From contig JAJDEH010000065.1 in NCBI GenBank assembly GCA_029259935.1, positions 42,419-106,418 on the forward strand: a stretch of 64,000 bases of DNA. The letters run 5' to 3'. Below are positions 1 through 9,334 of the stretch, in pieces. Under the pieces are notes generated by a model. The model saw only the letters and a list, made by a program, of their open reading frames with translations, made no database searches and was not told the origin of the DNA. Position numbers and translations under genes: made by a program. This stretch comes from Planctomycetota bacterium (GTDB lineage Bacteria; Planctomycetota; Planctomycetia; Pirellulales; Pirellulaceae). Within the stretch, counting starts at the first letter, position 1. Each line of letters opens with the position of its first letter.

Positions 1-706
1 CGGTCGTTTTCTCTTCTCCGTCGATATCCAACACGTCGTCCGCGATCTGAAATGCAATCCCCAGCGACCGTCCGTATTCGATCATTTGCGCGATCAGTTC
101 GGGTTGCGCCTCGCAATATACGCCAGCCAAGTGGCAACAGCAGGCGCAGAGTTCGGCCGTCTTCGCGTCGATAATCTCGACATACTCACTTTCTTGCAGC
201 CCGAAGTTTCGACGACTGCCGATTTGTCGTAATTCCCCTTCGCAAACGACATTGGTGGCTCGGCCGATTATCTGACAGGCGCGCGTGCTGCCGACCGTAC
301 TGGCCAGATAAAACGAATGCGTAAACAGATAATCGCCCAGCAGCACGCTGGACTCGTTATTCCAGCGGGAGTTCACGGTAGCCAAATGCCGTCTCTGATC
401 GGCCTCGTCCAAGACATCGTCATGAATCAGAGTGGCCGTGTGGATCATTTCGACGACCGCCGCCAGCGTCAGGTGGGGCGGGCGAACGTCGCCGATTGCC
501 TTGGCGGTCAACAGCAGTAGCGCCGGTCGAAGCCGCTTACCGCCAAGCAAACATCCGTATCGCACCAGTTCATCGACGTAGGCGTGATCACTGCGCAATT
601 CTTTGCGGAGCAGTTCCTCGACCTGCGACATCTCCTCGCGAATCGGCTCGTAAAGCAGCCCCAGCGTATCGGCGGTCGTATCGTTATGGTCAATTGTCTG
701 GCTCAC
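1..706 (-). CDS. Polyprenyl diphosphate synthase (partial, C-terminus off the left edge)
   Basis: Trans-type isoprenyl diphosphate synthase, which condenses isopentenyl diphosphate onto an allylic diphosphate to build quinone or carotenoid side chains in the cytosol. About 235 residues are visible. Both aspartate-rich motifs are present: DDVLD at residues 96-100 and DDVLDIDG from 223. The GGKRLRP motif that binds isopentenyl diphosphate is at 55-61. The start is a GTG at 704-706, preceded by AAAGGAGG at a spacing of 6. This start lies inside the end of moaC, so the two genes overlap by 17 bases and are probably translationally coupled. Chain length cannot be read from the sequence: the residues before the first motif are MIHTATLIH, as in medium- or long-chain synthases, but that is only suggestive. 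The C-terminal third is outside the window. Confidence 0.93.
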   Translation of the reverse strand, partial: MSQTIDHNDTTADTLGLLYEPIREEMSQVEELLRKELRSDHAYVDELVRYGCLLGGKRLRPALLLLTAKAIGDVRPPHLTLAAVVEMIHTATLIHDDVLDEADQRRHLATVNSRWNNESSVLLGDYLFTHSFYLASTVGSTRACQIIGRATNVVCEGELRQIGSRRNFGLQESEYVEIIDAKTAELCACCCHLAGVYCEAQPELIAQMIEYGRSLGIAFQIADDVLDIDGEEKTT

Positions 707-1187
707 TCTCGGCCTCCTTTCGCACAAAATGTCCGCTCCGCCCGCCGGACTTTTCCTCAAGTCGCACCTGCTCGATCACCATCCCTCGGTCGATCGCCTT
801 GCACATGTCGTATATCGTCAGTGCGGCGGTACTTGCTGCAACCAGCGCTTCCATTTCAACTCCCGTTTTCGCCGTGACGCACACTTCGGCCTCGACCCGT
901 ACCGTGTCGTCGCTGGGAAAATCAAAGCCGACGGTCACCGACTCCAATGGCAGAGGATGACAGAGCGGAATCAGATCCGCCGTCCGTTTGGCTGCCATGA
1001 CACCCGCCAATCGAGCTACTTCGAGTACATCGCCCTTCTCCAGCGACCGATCACGGACCCTCTTCAGGGTGGCTGGCAACATCCGGACAACGCCAGCGGC
1101 CCTAGCCCGCCGGGCCGTCACTTCTTTGCCAGTAACATCCACCATCCGGCTTGCGCCATCGGCGTCAAAATGGGTCAGTTCACTCAT
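690..1187 (-). CDS. moaC: Cyclic pyranopterin monophosphate synthase MoaC
   Basis: Converts the MoaA product 3',8-cH2GTP into cyclic pyranopterin monophosphate, the second committed step of molybdenum cofactor synthesis, in the cytosol. It has 165 residues, the usual family length. Diagnostic motifs are [13 protein letters not shown] (67-79), KTGVEMEAL (107-115) and DMCKA (127-131), which contains the conserved catalytic Asp and Lys. The ATG at 1185-1187 has no strong ribosome binding site. Its 3' end overlaps the GTG start of the polyprenyl synthase. No other moa gene is in the window. Identification is secure from the motifs. Confidence 0.96.
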   Translation of the reverse strand: MSELTHFDADGASRMVDVTGKEVTARRARAAGVVRMLPATLKRVRDRSLEKGDVLEVARLAGVMAAKRTADLIPLCHPLPLESVTVGFDFPSDDTVRVEAEVCVTAKTGVEMEALVAASTAALTIYDMCKAIDRGMVIEQVRLEEKSGGRSGHFVRKEAESEPDN

Positions 1188-1296
1188 AAGGCGTTATTCT
1201 AAAGACAGTTACGTCCAAGTCGAGGGGCGTTTACCCGCTCTGCCAGTGATCTAACCGCAATTCAACCGGGCGGACAACCTAAAATCCGCAACTTGG

Positions 1297-1740
1297 TTGG
1301 GTTCGCAACGGGGCACGCGGGACTTCTGTAACCCGGAAGTATCGCAGCCTGGCGAATCGCATGTGCGAAAAGCGTATGCACTTCTCATCAACAGCCTATT
1401 TCAATTGTCGAGATACGAAGAAGCCCAGCAAGCTTGTCGAAAAGCACGAGAGTTTTATGACCAAGATCCGGAGTTGCTATTCCGCGAAGGGATGCTGCTG
1501 CATCAGCTTCGCCGCTACGATGAATCGGTGACATCCTATAAATCGGCGCTGGCGCCTAGCGAAAAGCGGCATTTTTCGAGCATTGACATCGGAATCGTGG
1601 GCTACAAAGCGCGGCATAACCTCGGCGTCGTATATCAGGAAATGGGAAGGCCAAAACTGGCCGAACTGGAGTGGCGAAAATCCCTGGAAGAGGTACCAGA
1701 TGGCAATCCGACCGGTAACAGTCAATCCACGCAACAATCT
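1297..1740 (+). pseudogene. Remnant of a TPR-containing glycosyltransferase
   Basis: The translation from about 1360 to 1720 reads as tetratricopeptide repeats, for example SRYEEAQQACRKAREFY and GYKARHNLGVVYQEMGR. The stretch RHFSSIDIGIVGYKARHNL is what I recognise from large planctomycete family-2 glycosyltransferases with a TPR tail. The similarity stops abruptly at residue ~138 (LEEVPDGNP): the frame stays open to 1977 but the residues become low-complexity Ser/Thr. No glycosyltransferase domain lies upstream and there is no believable start. I read this as an internal fragment left by deletion and decay. A short TPR-only gene is the alternative. Confidence 0.55.
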
Positions 1741-2125
1741 TGGCTCACTGTTTCTGTTGCGGCGGGAACTTCAACAACATCGACCTGCTGTTGGACCTCG
1801 GATACGACTTCCTCTCGGCCGTTTAAGTACTCCAGCAATGGCTTCGGCGCTACCGCCAACATCGCACCGCCTCAAAAACCTAAGCCGCAACAGTCCAGTC
1901 AGTCTCGCCAATTCGAACGTCCGCCTTCCCGCACCAATCGACTCACACGATGGGGGCAATGCCGGATGCTGCGCTGATCGTCCGCCCCGGTCCGATGGGG
2001 CCTGTCGGACAACCTTCTCCAGATTTCACAACAATTCGGCCAAATCGCCAAATCGCCAAATCGACCCTCAAATCACCACAGCGACAATTCGGCCAGAAGT
2101 GCGATGGCAATTCGACCCGTAACAA
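1741..2125. other. Gene-free stretch after the TPR remnant
   Basis: No convincing gene on either strand; the open frames here have compositions unlike proteins. It holds a short tandem repeat, three perfect copies of CCAAATCG at 2040-2063. The stretch looks like decayed sequence belonging with the preceding remnant. Confidence 0.5.
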
Positions 2126-3496
2126 CTATCGACCAGGGATTTGTTTGATTTTCCTCAGAGCTTCCGTAGCGGCCCGCGAAAGTAGAATGGAATTGTCCCC
2201 CTGTATTAGTTTCTCTAGGACAGGAATAGCTTCCGCAGCATCTGGTCCTATCTCGCCCAATGCCCGGGCAGCAGCCCTGCGAGACTCATCTTTCATCACT
2301 CCAAGAGTACCGTCGTCACTGAGACAACGAATCAAATCAGGAACAGCAGCATTTCCCGCACGACCAAGTAGCCCAATTGCTTCGGCAGATCCATATCGAT
2401 CGAAAAAGGAGTTGGACTTCAGCCCCAACCGCAGGGTTGAGATCGAATCTGCTCCCTCTACTTGAGCCAACGCTCTGTAAGCTGGTCCACGAACGTTGGA
2501 CCAAATCCCCACATGTTCGTCAACATGCCACGTGCAGATATGACGCAATGTCGTCGCGGCTGGCCTGGCACCACTTCCCAACTCGCCTAAGAATTCGACC
2601 GCGTAAATTGCAGCCGTGGAATCCCAGTCTGGATGTTGTGCGATTTCCGCGAGCTTTTCAAGCGCCTTCTCATCTCGCATCGCAACGCGAAACACCGCAA
2701 AAGCGGCTGCCGCTTTCACGTCCCAATCCTCATCATTATCCATCATTTCGCGCAATTTCAACTCGGCAGCTCGACTTGCTCCGCCAATGCGTCCAAGCGT
2801 ACTCGCAGCGGCGGCGCGAATGGCGAGTGAACTATAATAGGGGAGATTCACGTCCCTTCGATCGACTAGTGCTGCTTCGATTTGACGAACGACCCTCTTG
2901 TCAGCAATTCGACGACTACCGGCAATGTCGATCAACAATTTGTAAAGGTCGCGATCCTCGGTATCCGCAAGTAGTTCGTGGATATTTTCCGAGAGCGACT
3001 CATTATTTGGTTCCACAACACCATAAGCAGAAACACAGGCGATACGCGTCTCACGGCTCTCAGTATTTCTTATTACGTTCAGCAGGTGAGCGGCTGTGGA
3101 AGCTTTAGGCAGAGCTACGCTTCCGAGTACATTCGCAACACGCCGACAAACGGGTCGAGCTGGATCGGCCAGCAGTGCCTCGACTGTTGGGACGGCCGCA
3201 TCACCGTAGGCAGCCAGAGTCCACTCCGCCCAGTCCGCCACGCGCCACACCCTTCTGTCTTCCACTTCTTCCCAGCGCTCGTCTTCCAACGCTTTAGCTA
3301 ATAGAGGGACGATGGCCTCTGGCCATTGAGGACGTTCTCTCAGTATTCTCATCGCCGCAATCCGCGCATTAGGCCCACCCTGTTTCAGAGCCTCAACAAG
3401 ATCCATTTCGGGCGAACTGGCCGCCTCTGACGCGAAAATTATCTGGATGGCAATCACTAGAATGACACATGTGGTTAGCCGCAGTTTCATACTCAA
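2126..3496 (-). CDS. Secreted HEAT-repeat protein
   Basis: A 456-residue exported protein. Residues 1-27 form a Sec-type signal peptide with hydrophobic core TTCVILVIAIQIIFA. The rest is a run of alpha-helical HEAT/PBS-lyase-like repeats from about 30 to 450, seen as recurring patterns such as AAAALGEIG, AASTLGRIGG and AVFRVAMRDEKALEKLAEIA. Such solenoids are protein-interaction scaffolds; no catalytic residues are apparent, so no reaction can be assigned. It stands alone, divergent from the ECF sigma gene across 238 bases. Confidence is high for the fold class and low for the role. Confidence 0.8.
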   Translation of the reverse strand: MSMKLRLTTCVILVIAIQIIFASEAASSPEMDLVEALKQGGPNARIAAMRILRERPQWPEAIVPLLAKALEDERWEEVEDRRVWRVADWAEWTLAAYGDAAVPTVEALLADPARPVCRRVANVLGSVALPKASTAAHLLNVIRNTESRETRIACVSAYGVVEPNNESLSENIHELLADTEDRDLYKLLIDIAGSRRIADKRVVRQIEAALVDRRDVNLPYYSSLAIRAAAASTLGRIGGASRAAELKLREMMDNDEDWDVKAAAAFAVFRVAMRDEKALEKLAEIAQHPDWDSTAAIYAVEFLGELGSGARPAATTLRHICTWHVDEHVGIWSNVRGPAYRALAQVEGADSISTLRLGLKSNSFFDRYGSAEAIGLLGRAGNAAVPDLIRCLSDDGTLGVMKDESRRAAARALGEIGPDAAEAIPVLEKLIQGDNSILLSRAATEALRKIKQIPGR

Positions 3497-3545
3497 CTTT
3501 CACTAGCATAGAAGTATGACGTATTGTCAGTGCTACAAGCGTATT

Positions 3546-3577
3546 GACAAGTGAAGCGACGAACTTCGTGACTTGTC
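3546..3577. promoter_or_regulatory. Inverted repeat between divergent HEAT and sigma genes
   Basis: GACAAGT at 3546-3552 pairs with ACTTGTC at 3571-3577, with inner GAAG/CTTC arms, in the divergent intergenic region. It could be an operator or an RNA hairpin in the HEAT-gene leader. There is no further support. Confidence 0.3.
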
Positions 3578-3707
3578 GAGTAGGCATAAAATAGTTTCCC
3601 GTGTTGGAGGCAAAAGGAAGCCTACCACAGCGGAAAATCAATTCCCAGTTTCGAGAAATTCAGCGAATTTTTGTCTGCGCAGGGGTAACTTCGCCGAAGG
3701 AGCTGCC

Positions 3708-3734
3708 ATAGTGTTGTAGTAATATAGTGTTGTA
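3708..3734 (+). repeat. Two direct copies of an 11-bp repeat just before the ECF sigma start
   Basis: ATAGTGTTGTA occurs at 3708-3718 and again at 3724-3734, a period of 16 bases, ending directly at the ATG. The only good Shine-Dalgarno sequence (AAGGAG, ending near 3702) is therefore about 32 bases from the start codon, too far to act normally. Confidence 0.7.
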
Positions 3735-4331
3735 ATGATGGCGCATGTAAGTATTGACGACGGCCGGCTTGAAAATGCGATCCGCCGTACGCGCGAAGGC
3801 GAAACTGCTGCCTTCGAGGTCGTCGTTCGCCGATTCGAGACGTCGTTGCGAACGTGGTTGGCGGGCCATGTTCCGCCTGGAATTGATGTCGATGAAGTGG
3901 CGCAGCGGACGTTTGTCGCGGCGTTCTCTCGGCTCAGTGACTACACGCCTGGCACGCGATTCGAAGCGTGGCTCTTCACGATCGCACGATATCAGTTGAA
4001 GACCGAGATCACTCGTTTGCGCCGAGTGGCAGATTATCACGCGCGATACGCGCCCGATTTGTTGCAGCGCGAGTTGGAACGGCGCAGCAACGAGCCACCG
4101 GAGTTGTTGGCCAATCGGCTAGATCATCTGAGAGTGTGTTTGGAAGCACTCGGCGAACATCTTCGCCGCTTCATCACCTGGCGATATGAAGAAGAGATTC
4201 CGCTCGAAGAAATGTCGGCGCGCAGCGGTCGCTCGGTCGCCGCCGTCAAGAAACAGCTTTGGTTGACGAGACAGAAACTTCAGCAATGCATTGAAACCCG
4301 AATGTCGGCTGCCGAAGGGAGTGCGTCGTGA
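3735..4331 (+). CDS. ECF-type RNA polymerase sigma factor
   Basis: Cytoplasmic alternative sigma factor of 198 residues, typical ECF length. Sigma region 2 spans about 22-95 (EVAQRTFVAAF, TRFEAWLFTIARYQ). Region 4 is at about 130-185, with a helix-turn-helix around EEMSARSGRSVAAVKKQLW. It resembles the planctomycete/verrucomicrobial sigma group that precedes FecR-domain and cytochrome/DUF1549 genes. Its stop overlaps the GTG of the FecR-like gene (4328-4331), so the pair is probably co-translated and the partner is its likely membrane regulator. The likely targets are the four secreted-protein genes that follow; that is inference. ATG choices at 3735 and 3738 cannot be separated because no ribosome binding site is correctly placed. 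Confidence 0.9.
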   Translation: MMAHVSIDDGRLENAIRRTREGETAAFEVVVRRFETSLRTWLAGHVPPGIDVDEVAQRTFVAAFSRLSDYTPGTRFEAWLFTIARYQLKTEITRLRRVADYHARYAPDLLQRELERRSNEPPELLANRLDHLRVCLEALGEHLRRFITWRYEEEIPLEEMSARSGRSVAAVKKQLWLTRQKLQQCIETRMSAAEGSAS

Positions 4332-6058
4332 ATGCTCAAGAACGATTTGCCGAACTGTGGACGGACTACCTCGAAGGTGAACCTGACGAAACCGGGATCG
4401 CGGAACTGCGCGAGTTGCTGGCGGCGGACGAGAGGCTGCTGAAACTCGCCGCCGACATGTATCAGACGCATCGCATGCTGGGCCTTGTCGTTGAAGAAGT
4501 GCCGGCGCGACAAGACGAGTTCGTTCGTGAAGTGCTAATTCGGCTGCCGGAAGAATCGGACAGTTTTGTCAGTGGAGTGATGGCAGATGTAGAGCAAGTG
4601 GCGAGCAAAGTAACTCGAAGTACAAGCGAGGGCGGTTCGGATCTCCCCGCTGACGCTTCGAGTTACAGAAATCGTATCATGTTTCGAGGCCTTTTAGCGG
4701 TGGCCGCGCTGACGATCGTCGTAGTTCAGTGTTTCTCATTTTGGCAAAGCGGTCGCCCCCCCGTTGCCGACGACGATGTGAATCAGGGCGACGCCCAACA
4801 AGATCGTGAGGCGACGAGTGACAACGTGCGCCTTGCAAGCTTGGCACATGCAAGGTTTTTCGGTGAATTGTCACCGCCCGTTGGTTCGGTACTCGCGCCG
4901 CAACGCGAATATGTGTTGTTGAGCGGACTGGTTGAGGTGGCATTTCCGGCAGGTGCGTCGGCGATTGTCGAAGGGCCTGCTGTCTTTCGCGTGCTGTCCG
5001 ACGAGAGCCTGGCCCTGGACGTGGGACGCTGCTCGGTCCACGCACCGGAAGGCGCGGAAGGTTTTCATGTCGAGACACCCGTCACGCGCGTCGTCGATCG
5101 TGGCACGCGGTTCTCCGTGAGTGTCTCCGAAACAAGTGAAACGGAAGTGCAAGTCATTGAGGGCGCGGCGGACATTTACGATGTAGTGCGAAATGGCAAT
5201 CCGACCAACGACGAAGTTCGGTTGACGAACGGCGAAGCGCGAAAGATTGCGAACGTGCGAGCGTTTGCCGCCGACGCCATTCCGTTCGATCCCAGTATTT
5301 ATCGTCATGGCTTGCCGGACCGAGTCGTGTCGTACAAAGCGACGCAGGCGGCGGATGGTGGGTCTGAGAATCTAATCAGCGTCACCGTGCAGCGTAATGG
5401 TCGTGTGCTGGAAATCCTTGTCGAAGATCTGATACCGGCTCGCGTGGCTGCTTTCAAAACGATTTCACGTGGCGTTTTCATCTGCGGCGGCGAGACAATT
5501 CCCGGCAACCGAATCGAAACATCCTCGGACCACAGCCTGGTCACCGGTGTGATCAATCCAGGCGGCAGCCACGAGCCACTTACATCTGATCCTGTGCTGA
5601 CGGGCGAATCGGCAACGCCTGGCTTGGCGATTCGATTCGACAGTCCGGTCGAGAACGGACCGGGCGCGGATGTGGTATTCTTTGACTTACAGACCTTCGC
5701 GAACCCGCCCAATGGCGACTCCTTTCATGTCAGCCCGCTACAGTTTCGTGACGGATTGAAGTCGCACACGATCCGCGTTTACGATCTGACGATGGAGTCG
5801 CCCAACGCCCTGGACCTCACCAATTTTCATGTACATATGTTTGCCGACGCCGCGGATTCGCTGGCGAAGTTGGAGTCGCTGGAATGTTCGCCGCAAAAAC
5901 AAGTGATCAAGTTCCGCGGGTTGGCCGTCGGGATCGACCTCTCGGATTTGGGATTCGCCGTGGGCGAAACGGTCGAAGGATTGTTTTTCCAGGACGCGCT
6001 GGATGACAAACACTATGTCGATCCCGTGTTCATCGGCGGCCTGCCGGCCATGAAATGA
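4328..6058 (+). CDS. FecR-domain membrane protein, probable anti-sigma factor
   Basis: A 576-residue protein with a cytoplasmic N-terminal segment (1-115) resembling anti-sigma domains, one membrane helix at about 118-138 (GLLAVAALTIVVVQCFSF) and a periplasmic FecR domain at about 180-280 (SGLVEVAFPAGASAIVEGPA, ETPVTRVVDRGTRFSVSV). A C-terminal region of about 250 residues is of unknown fold, probably beta-rich. The GTG start overlaps the sigma gene stop. The gene order (sigma, FecR, then cytochrome/DUF1549/DUF1553 and DUF1501) suggests it senses a periplasmic state and controls the sigma factor. The direct effect is not shown by the sequence. Confidence 0.85.
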   Translation: MNAQERFAELWTDYLEGEPDETGIAELRELLAADERLLKLAADMYQTHRMLGLVVEEVPARQDEFVREVLIRLPEESDSFVSGVMADVEQVASKVTRSTSEGGSDLPADASSYRNRIMFRGLLAVAALTIVVVQCFSFWQSGRPPVADDDVNQGDAQQDREATSDNVRLASLAHARFFGELSPPVGSVLAPQREYVLLSGLVEVAFPAGASAIVEGPAVFRVLSDESLALDVGRCSVHAPEGAEGFHVETPVTRVVDRGTRFSVSVSETSETEVQVIEGAADIYDVVRNGNPTNDEVRLTNGEARKIANVRAFAADAIPFDPSIYRHGLPDRVVSYKATQAADGGSENLISVTVQRNGRVLEILVEDLIPARVAAFKTISRGVFICGGETIPGNRIETSSDHSLVTGVINPGGSHEPLTSDPVLTGESATPGLAIRFDSPVENGPGADVVFFDLQTFANPPNGDSFHVSPLQFRDGLKSHTIRVYDLTMESPNALDLTNFHVHMFADAADSLAKLESLECSPQKQVIKFRGLAVGIDLSDLGFAVGETVEGLFFQDALDDKHYVDPVFIGGLPAMK

Positions 6059-6092
6059 CAGGGTGGAAAGCCTGTCCCACGAAAGGTGTTCA

Positions 6093-9000
6093 ATGATTTT
6101 CAGAATCTTCGCGATGATCGGCCTGCTGACTTTGCCTGTGATGGCGATCGCGGAAGATGCGATCGACACCGCACAGCTAAAATTTTTCGAGTCGAAGGTG
6201 AGGCCGCTGCTGGCCTCGAAATGCGTGCAGTGCCATGGCGCCGAGAAGCAGAAAGGCGAATTGCGGCTCGACTCGCTGGCGGCGATGCTGAAGGGCGGAG
6301 AAAGCGGTCCGGCCGTGGTGCCGGCCAAACCGGCGGAAAGCCTGCTGATCGAGGCGATCAACTACGAATCGTTCGAAATGCCGCCTAAAGGTCAACTGAG
6401 CGCCGATTCGATCGCCGTTCTAACGCACTGGGTGAAGATCGGCGCGCCGTGGCCGGACGCAAAAGCGAATCTCATTCGTAGCTCGGAAAAGACATTCACC
6501 GACGAAGACCGCAACTGGTGGGCGATTCAGCCAGTCCGCGAACCGAAAGTTCCGGACGCCGGAGCGGACTGGGCGCGGAACGAGGTCGATCGGTTTGTCG
6601 CGCGGAAACTGGACGAAGCCGGACTCCATCCGGCACGCGAAGCCAGTCGACACGAACTGGTGCGGCGGGCCTATTTCGATCTGCACGGACTGCCGCCGAC
6701 GCCCGCCCAGATCGACGCGTTCGTCAAAGACGAGCGCACGGATGCGTGGCAGCGACTGATCCGCGAATTGCTGGACAGTCCCCGTTACGGTGAACGTTGG
6801 GCGCAGCACTGGCTGGATGTCGTGCGGTATGCGGAGAGTGACGGCTACAACGAGGATGCCTTTCGCCCCAGCGCCGGTGCCTTTCGCGACTACGTCATCC
6901 GCTCGCTGAACGACGACAAGCCTTACAACCAATTCGTCCGCGAACATCTGGCCGGCGACGAGATCGCCCCCGATGATCCCAACGTCTTCATCGGCACGGC
7001 GTATCTGAGACATGGCATTTACGAATGGAATCAACGCAACGCGCGGATGCACTGGGGTTTGATCATTAACGAAATGACTCGCGTCACCGGTGAAGCATTT
7101 CTGGGAATCGGCATTGGCTGCGCGGAATGTCATGATCACAAATTCGATCCCATTCTGCAGAAAGATTATTACGGCCTGCAAGCGTTTCTGTCGTCGGTCG
7201 CGTGGCCCATCAAACGCGAATTGGCCACACCCGACGAAATTGCCGCCCATCGCAAACAGCAGCAAGCGTGGGAAGATGCAACGAAGACAATCCGCGACGA
7301 AATGCACAATTTGGCTAAGGCCGCTTTCGACAGCAATCAAGAGTACACCATCGCGCAGTTCCCCGAAGACATTCAGACGATCTATCACAAACCCGAATCG
7401 GAAAAGACGACGTACGACAAGCAGTTGTCCTATCTGGTGTATCGTCAGGCCCATCGCGCGGCGACGCGTTACGATTATGAAAAGGCGCTGAAGAGCAAGC
7501 CGGAAAAGCTCAAACGCTATCACGAATTACAGGCAGAGTTGAAAAAGTTCGACTCGCTCAAACCCAAACCACTGCCCGATGCCTTCGTCGCCACGGACAT
7601 CGGTCCCGAACCGGCACCAACATTCCTGCTGACGCGAACTACGAAGGAAGCAGTTGAACCGTCCTTTCTGGCGCTGCTTGGCAAAGATCCGCCGACGATC
7701 ACACCGACCGCAACGACCACGGGACGCCGCACCGTATTGGCAAACTGGATCGCCCGCGACGACAATCCGCTTTCGACTCGCGTGATCGTCAACCGCGTTT
7801 GGCAGCGGCACTTTGGCAAGGGCATCGTTCCCACGCCCAACGACTTTGGCACGCTGGGCGAACCGCCGAGCCATCCTGAACTTCTCGACTGGTTGACGCG
7901 GAGGTTTCTCGAAGGCGGCTGGAAGATTAAGCCGGTTCACGAATTGATTATGAACAGTGCCGCCTACCGGCAGACCGCCCGTTGCGAACCATCGGCGAGC
8001 GTCAACAATGTTGATCCGACAAACCGCCTGTTGTGGCGTTTTCCGCCGCAACGATTGGATGCCGAACAGGTGCGCGATGCCATGCTCACGGCATCTGGCG
8101 AACTCAAGCACCGCGATGGCGGAACCTCGGTCAGTGGCACGACGCCGTATCGCAGTGTCTACGTGATCAAGAAGCGGAACAAACCCGACGAAATGCTCGG
8201 CGGCTTCGACGCACCGCTGGGATTTGAATCCGCCCCCGATCGCATCGCCACGACAACGCCCGTTCAATCGCTGCTGCTGGTCAACGGCGGCTGGAGCCTT
8301 GTTCGTTCGCGCGCCTTCGCCACACGATTGTTGGCAGGAAAAAAACAGCTCGAATCCGAGGACATCCGCACGGCGTATCAACTCGTCTTTGGCCGCGAGG
8401 CAACTGACGGCGAAGTCAACGAGGCGCTGGCCTTTGTTCGCGATCAGGCAGGGACGATTACCGCGCCGGTCGTCGTTGACAAGTTTCCCAACGAGACGGG
8501 ATTGCGTCCTGTCGCTCAACACTTCGGGTCGGTGACGAATTTCGAACTTGGCGGAAAGACGCTTTGGATTCAACCAGGCAGCCGCTTCGAACGACTGCAC
8601 GTGCGGAAGCCGGATGGACTGGACGATCAGTTCACCGTCGAGGCGATCGCGAATCTCGACCGTCTTTATGCCGACGCCAGCGTGAACACTTTGATTTCCC
8701 GCTGGAACGGCCGCACGAAAACGAACGGCTGGAGCATCGGCGTCACCAGCACGAAGTCGGCCTATCAACTGCGGAACTTCATCGTGCAATTGGTCGGCCG
8801 AACGTTTCAGGACGAGCCCACTTATGAAGTGGTTGCTTCCGGTTTGCGTTTCCCGTTGGGCAAGCCGGTTTATCTGGCCGCGGCGATTTCCGCCGCCACT
8901 TCGCCGGGCAACCCGACTGGCGGAATCGTGACGTTCTACATGAAAGACTTGTCCGATCCGCGGGCGAAACTGGAATCAGCAACCGTCGAAACATCCGTCG

Positions 9001-9326
9001 TCAGCCGGATTCAAAACCCGGCCCTGAAAATCATCACCGGCGGCCGCGACGGTCGTGGACATCTCTGGGACGGCCAACTTGCGCGGTTGACGGTCAGCCA
9101 CGGTGCACTGCCTCGCGAACAACTGTTGATCGGCAACGACTTCGCAAAGGCCCAGCGCATTTTGGACTGGACGTTCGACGGCGACAACGGTGAGCAGCCC
9201 GCGGCGGATACTGCATGGTTGCGGCAAGTACCAACGGACACAGCAATCCCCAACAAGATGCTCAGCGCCGCCACCGACTTCTGTCACGCCTTATTCAATT
9301 CCAACGAATTCCTCTACCTGCACTGA
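6093..9326 (+). CDS. Secreted cytochrome c/DUF1549/DUF1553 protein with embedded LamG-like domain
   Basis: Large planctomycete-type exported protein of 1077 residues from the ATG at 6093, which has GAAAGG upstream and opens a good signal peptide; the frame is open 30 bases further upstream. Domain order: PSCyt1 cytochrome c-like domain with heme motif CVQCH at 44-48; DUF1549 from about 155, with a second CxxCH (CAECHDHKFDP) near 342; DUF1553 from about 545 (RTVLANWIARDDNPL, RVIVNRVWQRHFG). A LamG/concanavalin-like domain at roughly 810-1020 is inserted before the closing motif FCHALFNSNEFLYLH. The family is thought to bind heme in the periplasm, but its reaction is unknown. Followed 9 bases later by its usual DUF1501 partner. 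Confidence 0.92.
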   Translation: MIFRIFAMIGLLTLPVMAIAEDAIDTAQLKFFESKVRPLLASKCVQCHGAEKQKGELRLDSLAAMLKGGESGPAVVPAKPAESLLIEAINYESFEMPPKGQLSADSIAVLTHWVKIGAPWPDAKANLIRSSEKTFTDEDRNWWAIQPVREPKVPDAGADWARNEVDRFVARKLDEAGLHPAREASRHELVRRAYFDLHGLPPTPAQIDAFVKDERTDAWQRLIRELLDSPRYGERWAQHWLDVVRYAESDGYNEDAFRPSAGAFRDYVIRSLNDDKPYNQFVREHLAGDEIAPDDPNVFIGTAYLRHGIYEWNQRNARMHWGLIINEMTRVTGEAFLGIGIGCAECHDHKFDPILQKDYYGLQAFLSSVAWPIKRELATPDEIAAHRKQQQAWEDATKTIRDEMHNLAKAAFDSNQEYTIAQFPEDIQTIYHKPESEKTTYDKQLSYLVYRQAHRAATRYDYEKALKSKPEKLKRYHELQAELKKFDSLKPKPLPDAFVATDIGPEPAPTFLLTRTTKEAVEPSFLALLGKDPPTITPTATTTGRRTVLANWIARDDNPLSTRVIVNRVWQRHFGKGIVPTPNDFGTLGEPPSHPELLDWLTRRFLEGGWKIKPVHELIMNSAAYRQTARCEPSASVNNVDPTNRLLWRFPPQRLDAEQVRDAMLTASGELKHRDGGTSVSGTTPYRSVYVIKKRNKPDEMLGGFDAPLGFESAPDRIATTTPVQSLLLVNGGWSLVRSRAFATRLLAGKKQLESEDIRTAYQLVFGREATDGEVNEALAFVRDQAGTITAPVVVDKFPNETGLRPVAQHFGSVTNFELGGKTLWIQPGSRFERLHVRKPDGLDDQFTVEAIANLDRLYADASVNTLISRWNGRTKTNGWSIGVTSTKSAYQLRNFIVQLVGRTFQDEPTYEVVASGLRFPLGKPVYLAAAISAATSPGNPTGGIVTFYMKDLSDPRAKLESATVETSVVSRIQNPALKIITGGRDGRGHLWDGQLARLTVSHGALPREQLLIGNDFAKAQRILDWTFDGDNGEQPAADTAWLRQVPTDTAIPNKMLSAATDFCHALFNSNEFLYLH

Positions 9327-9334
9327 ATGATGCC

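Noticed and set aside
690..960. Plus-strand open frames over moaC and the polyprenyl synthase
   Set aside because: Shadows of well-identified minus-strand genes in GC-rich sequence.
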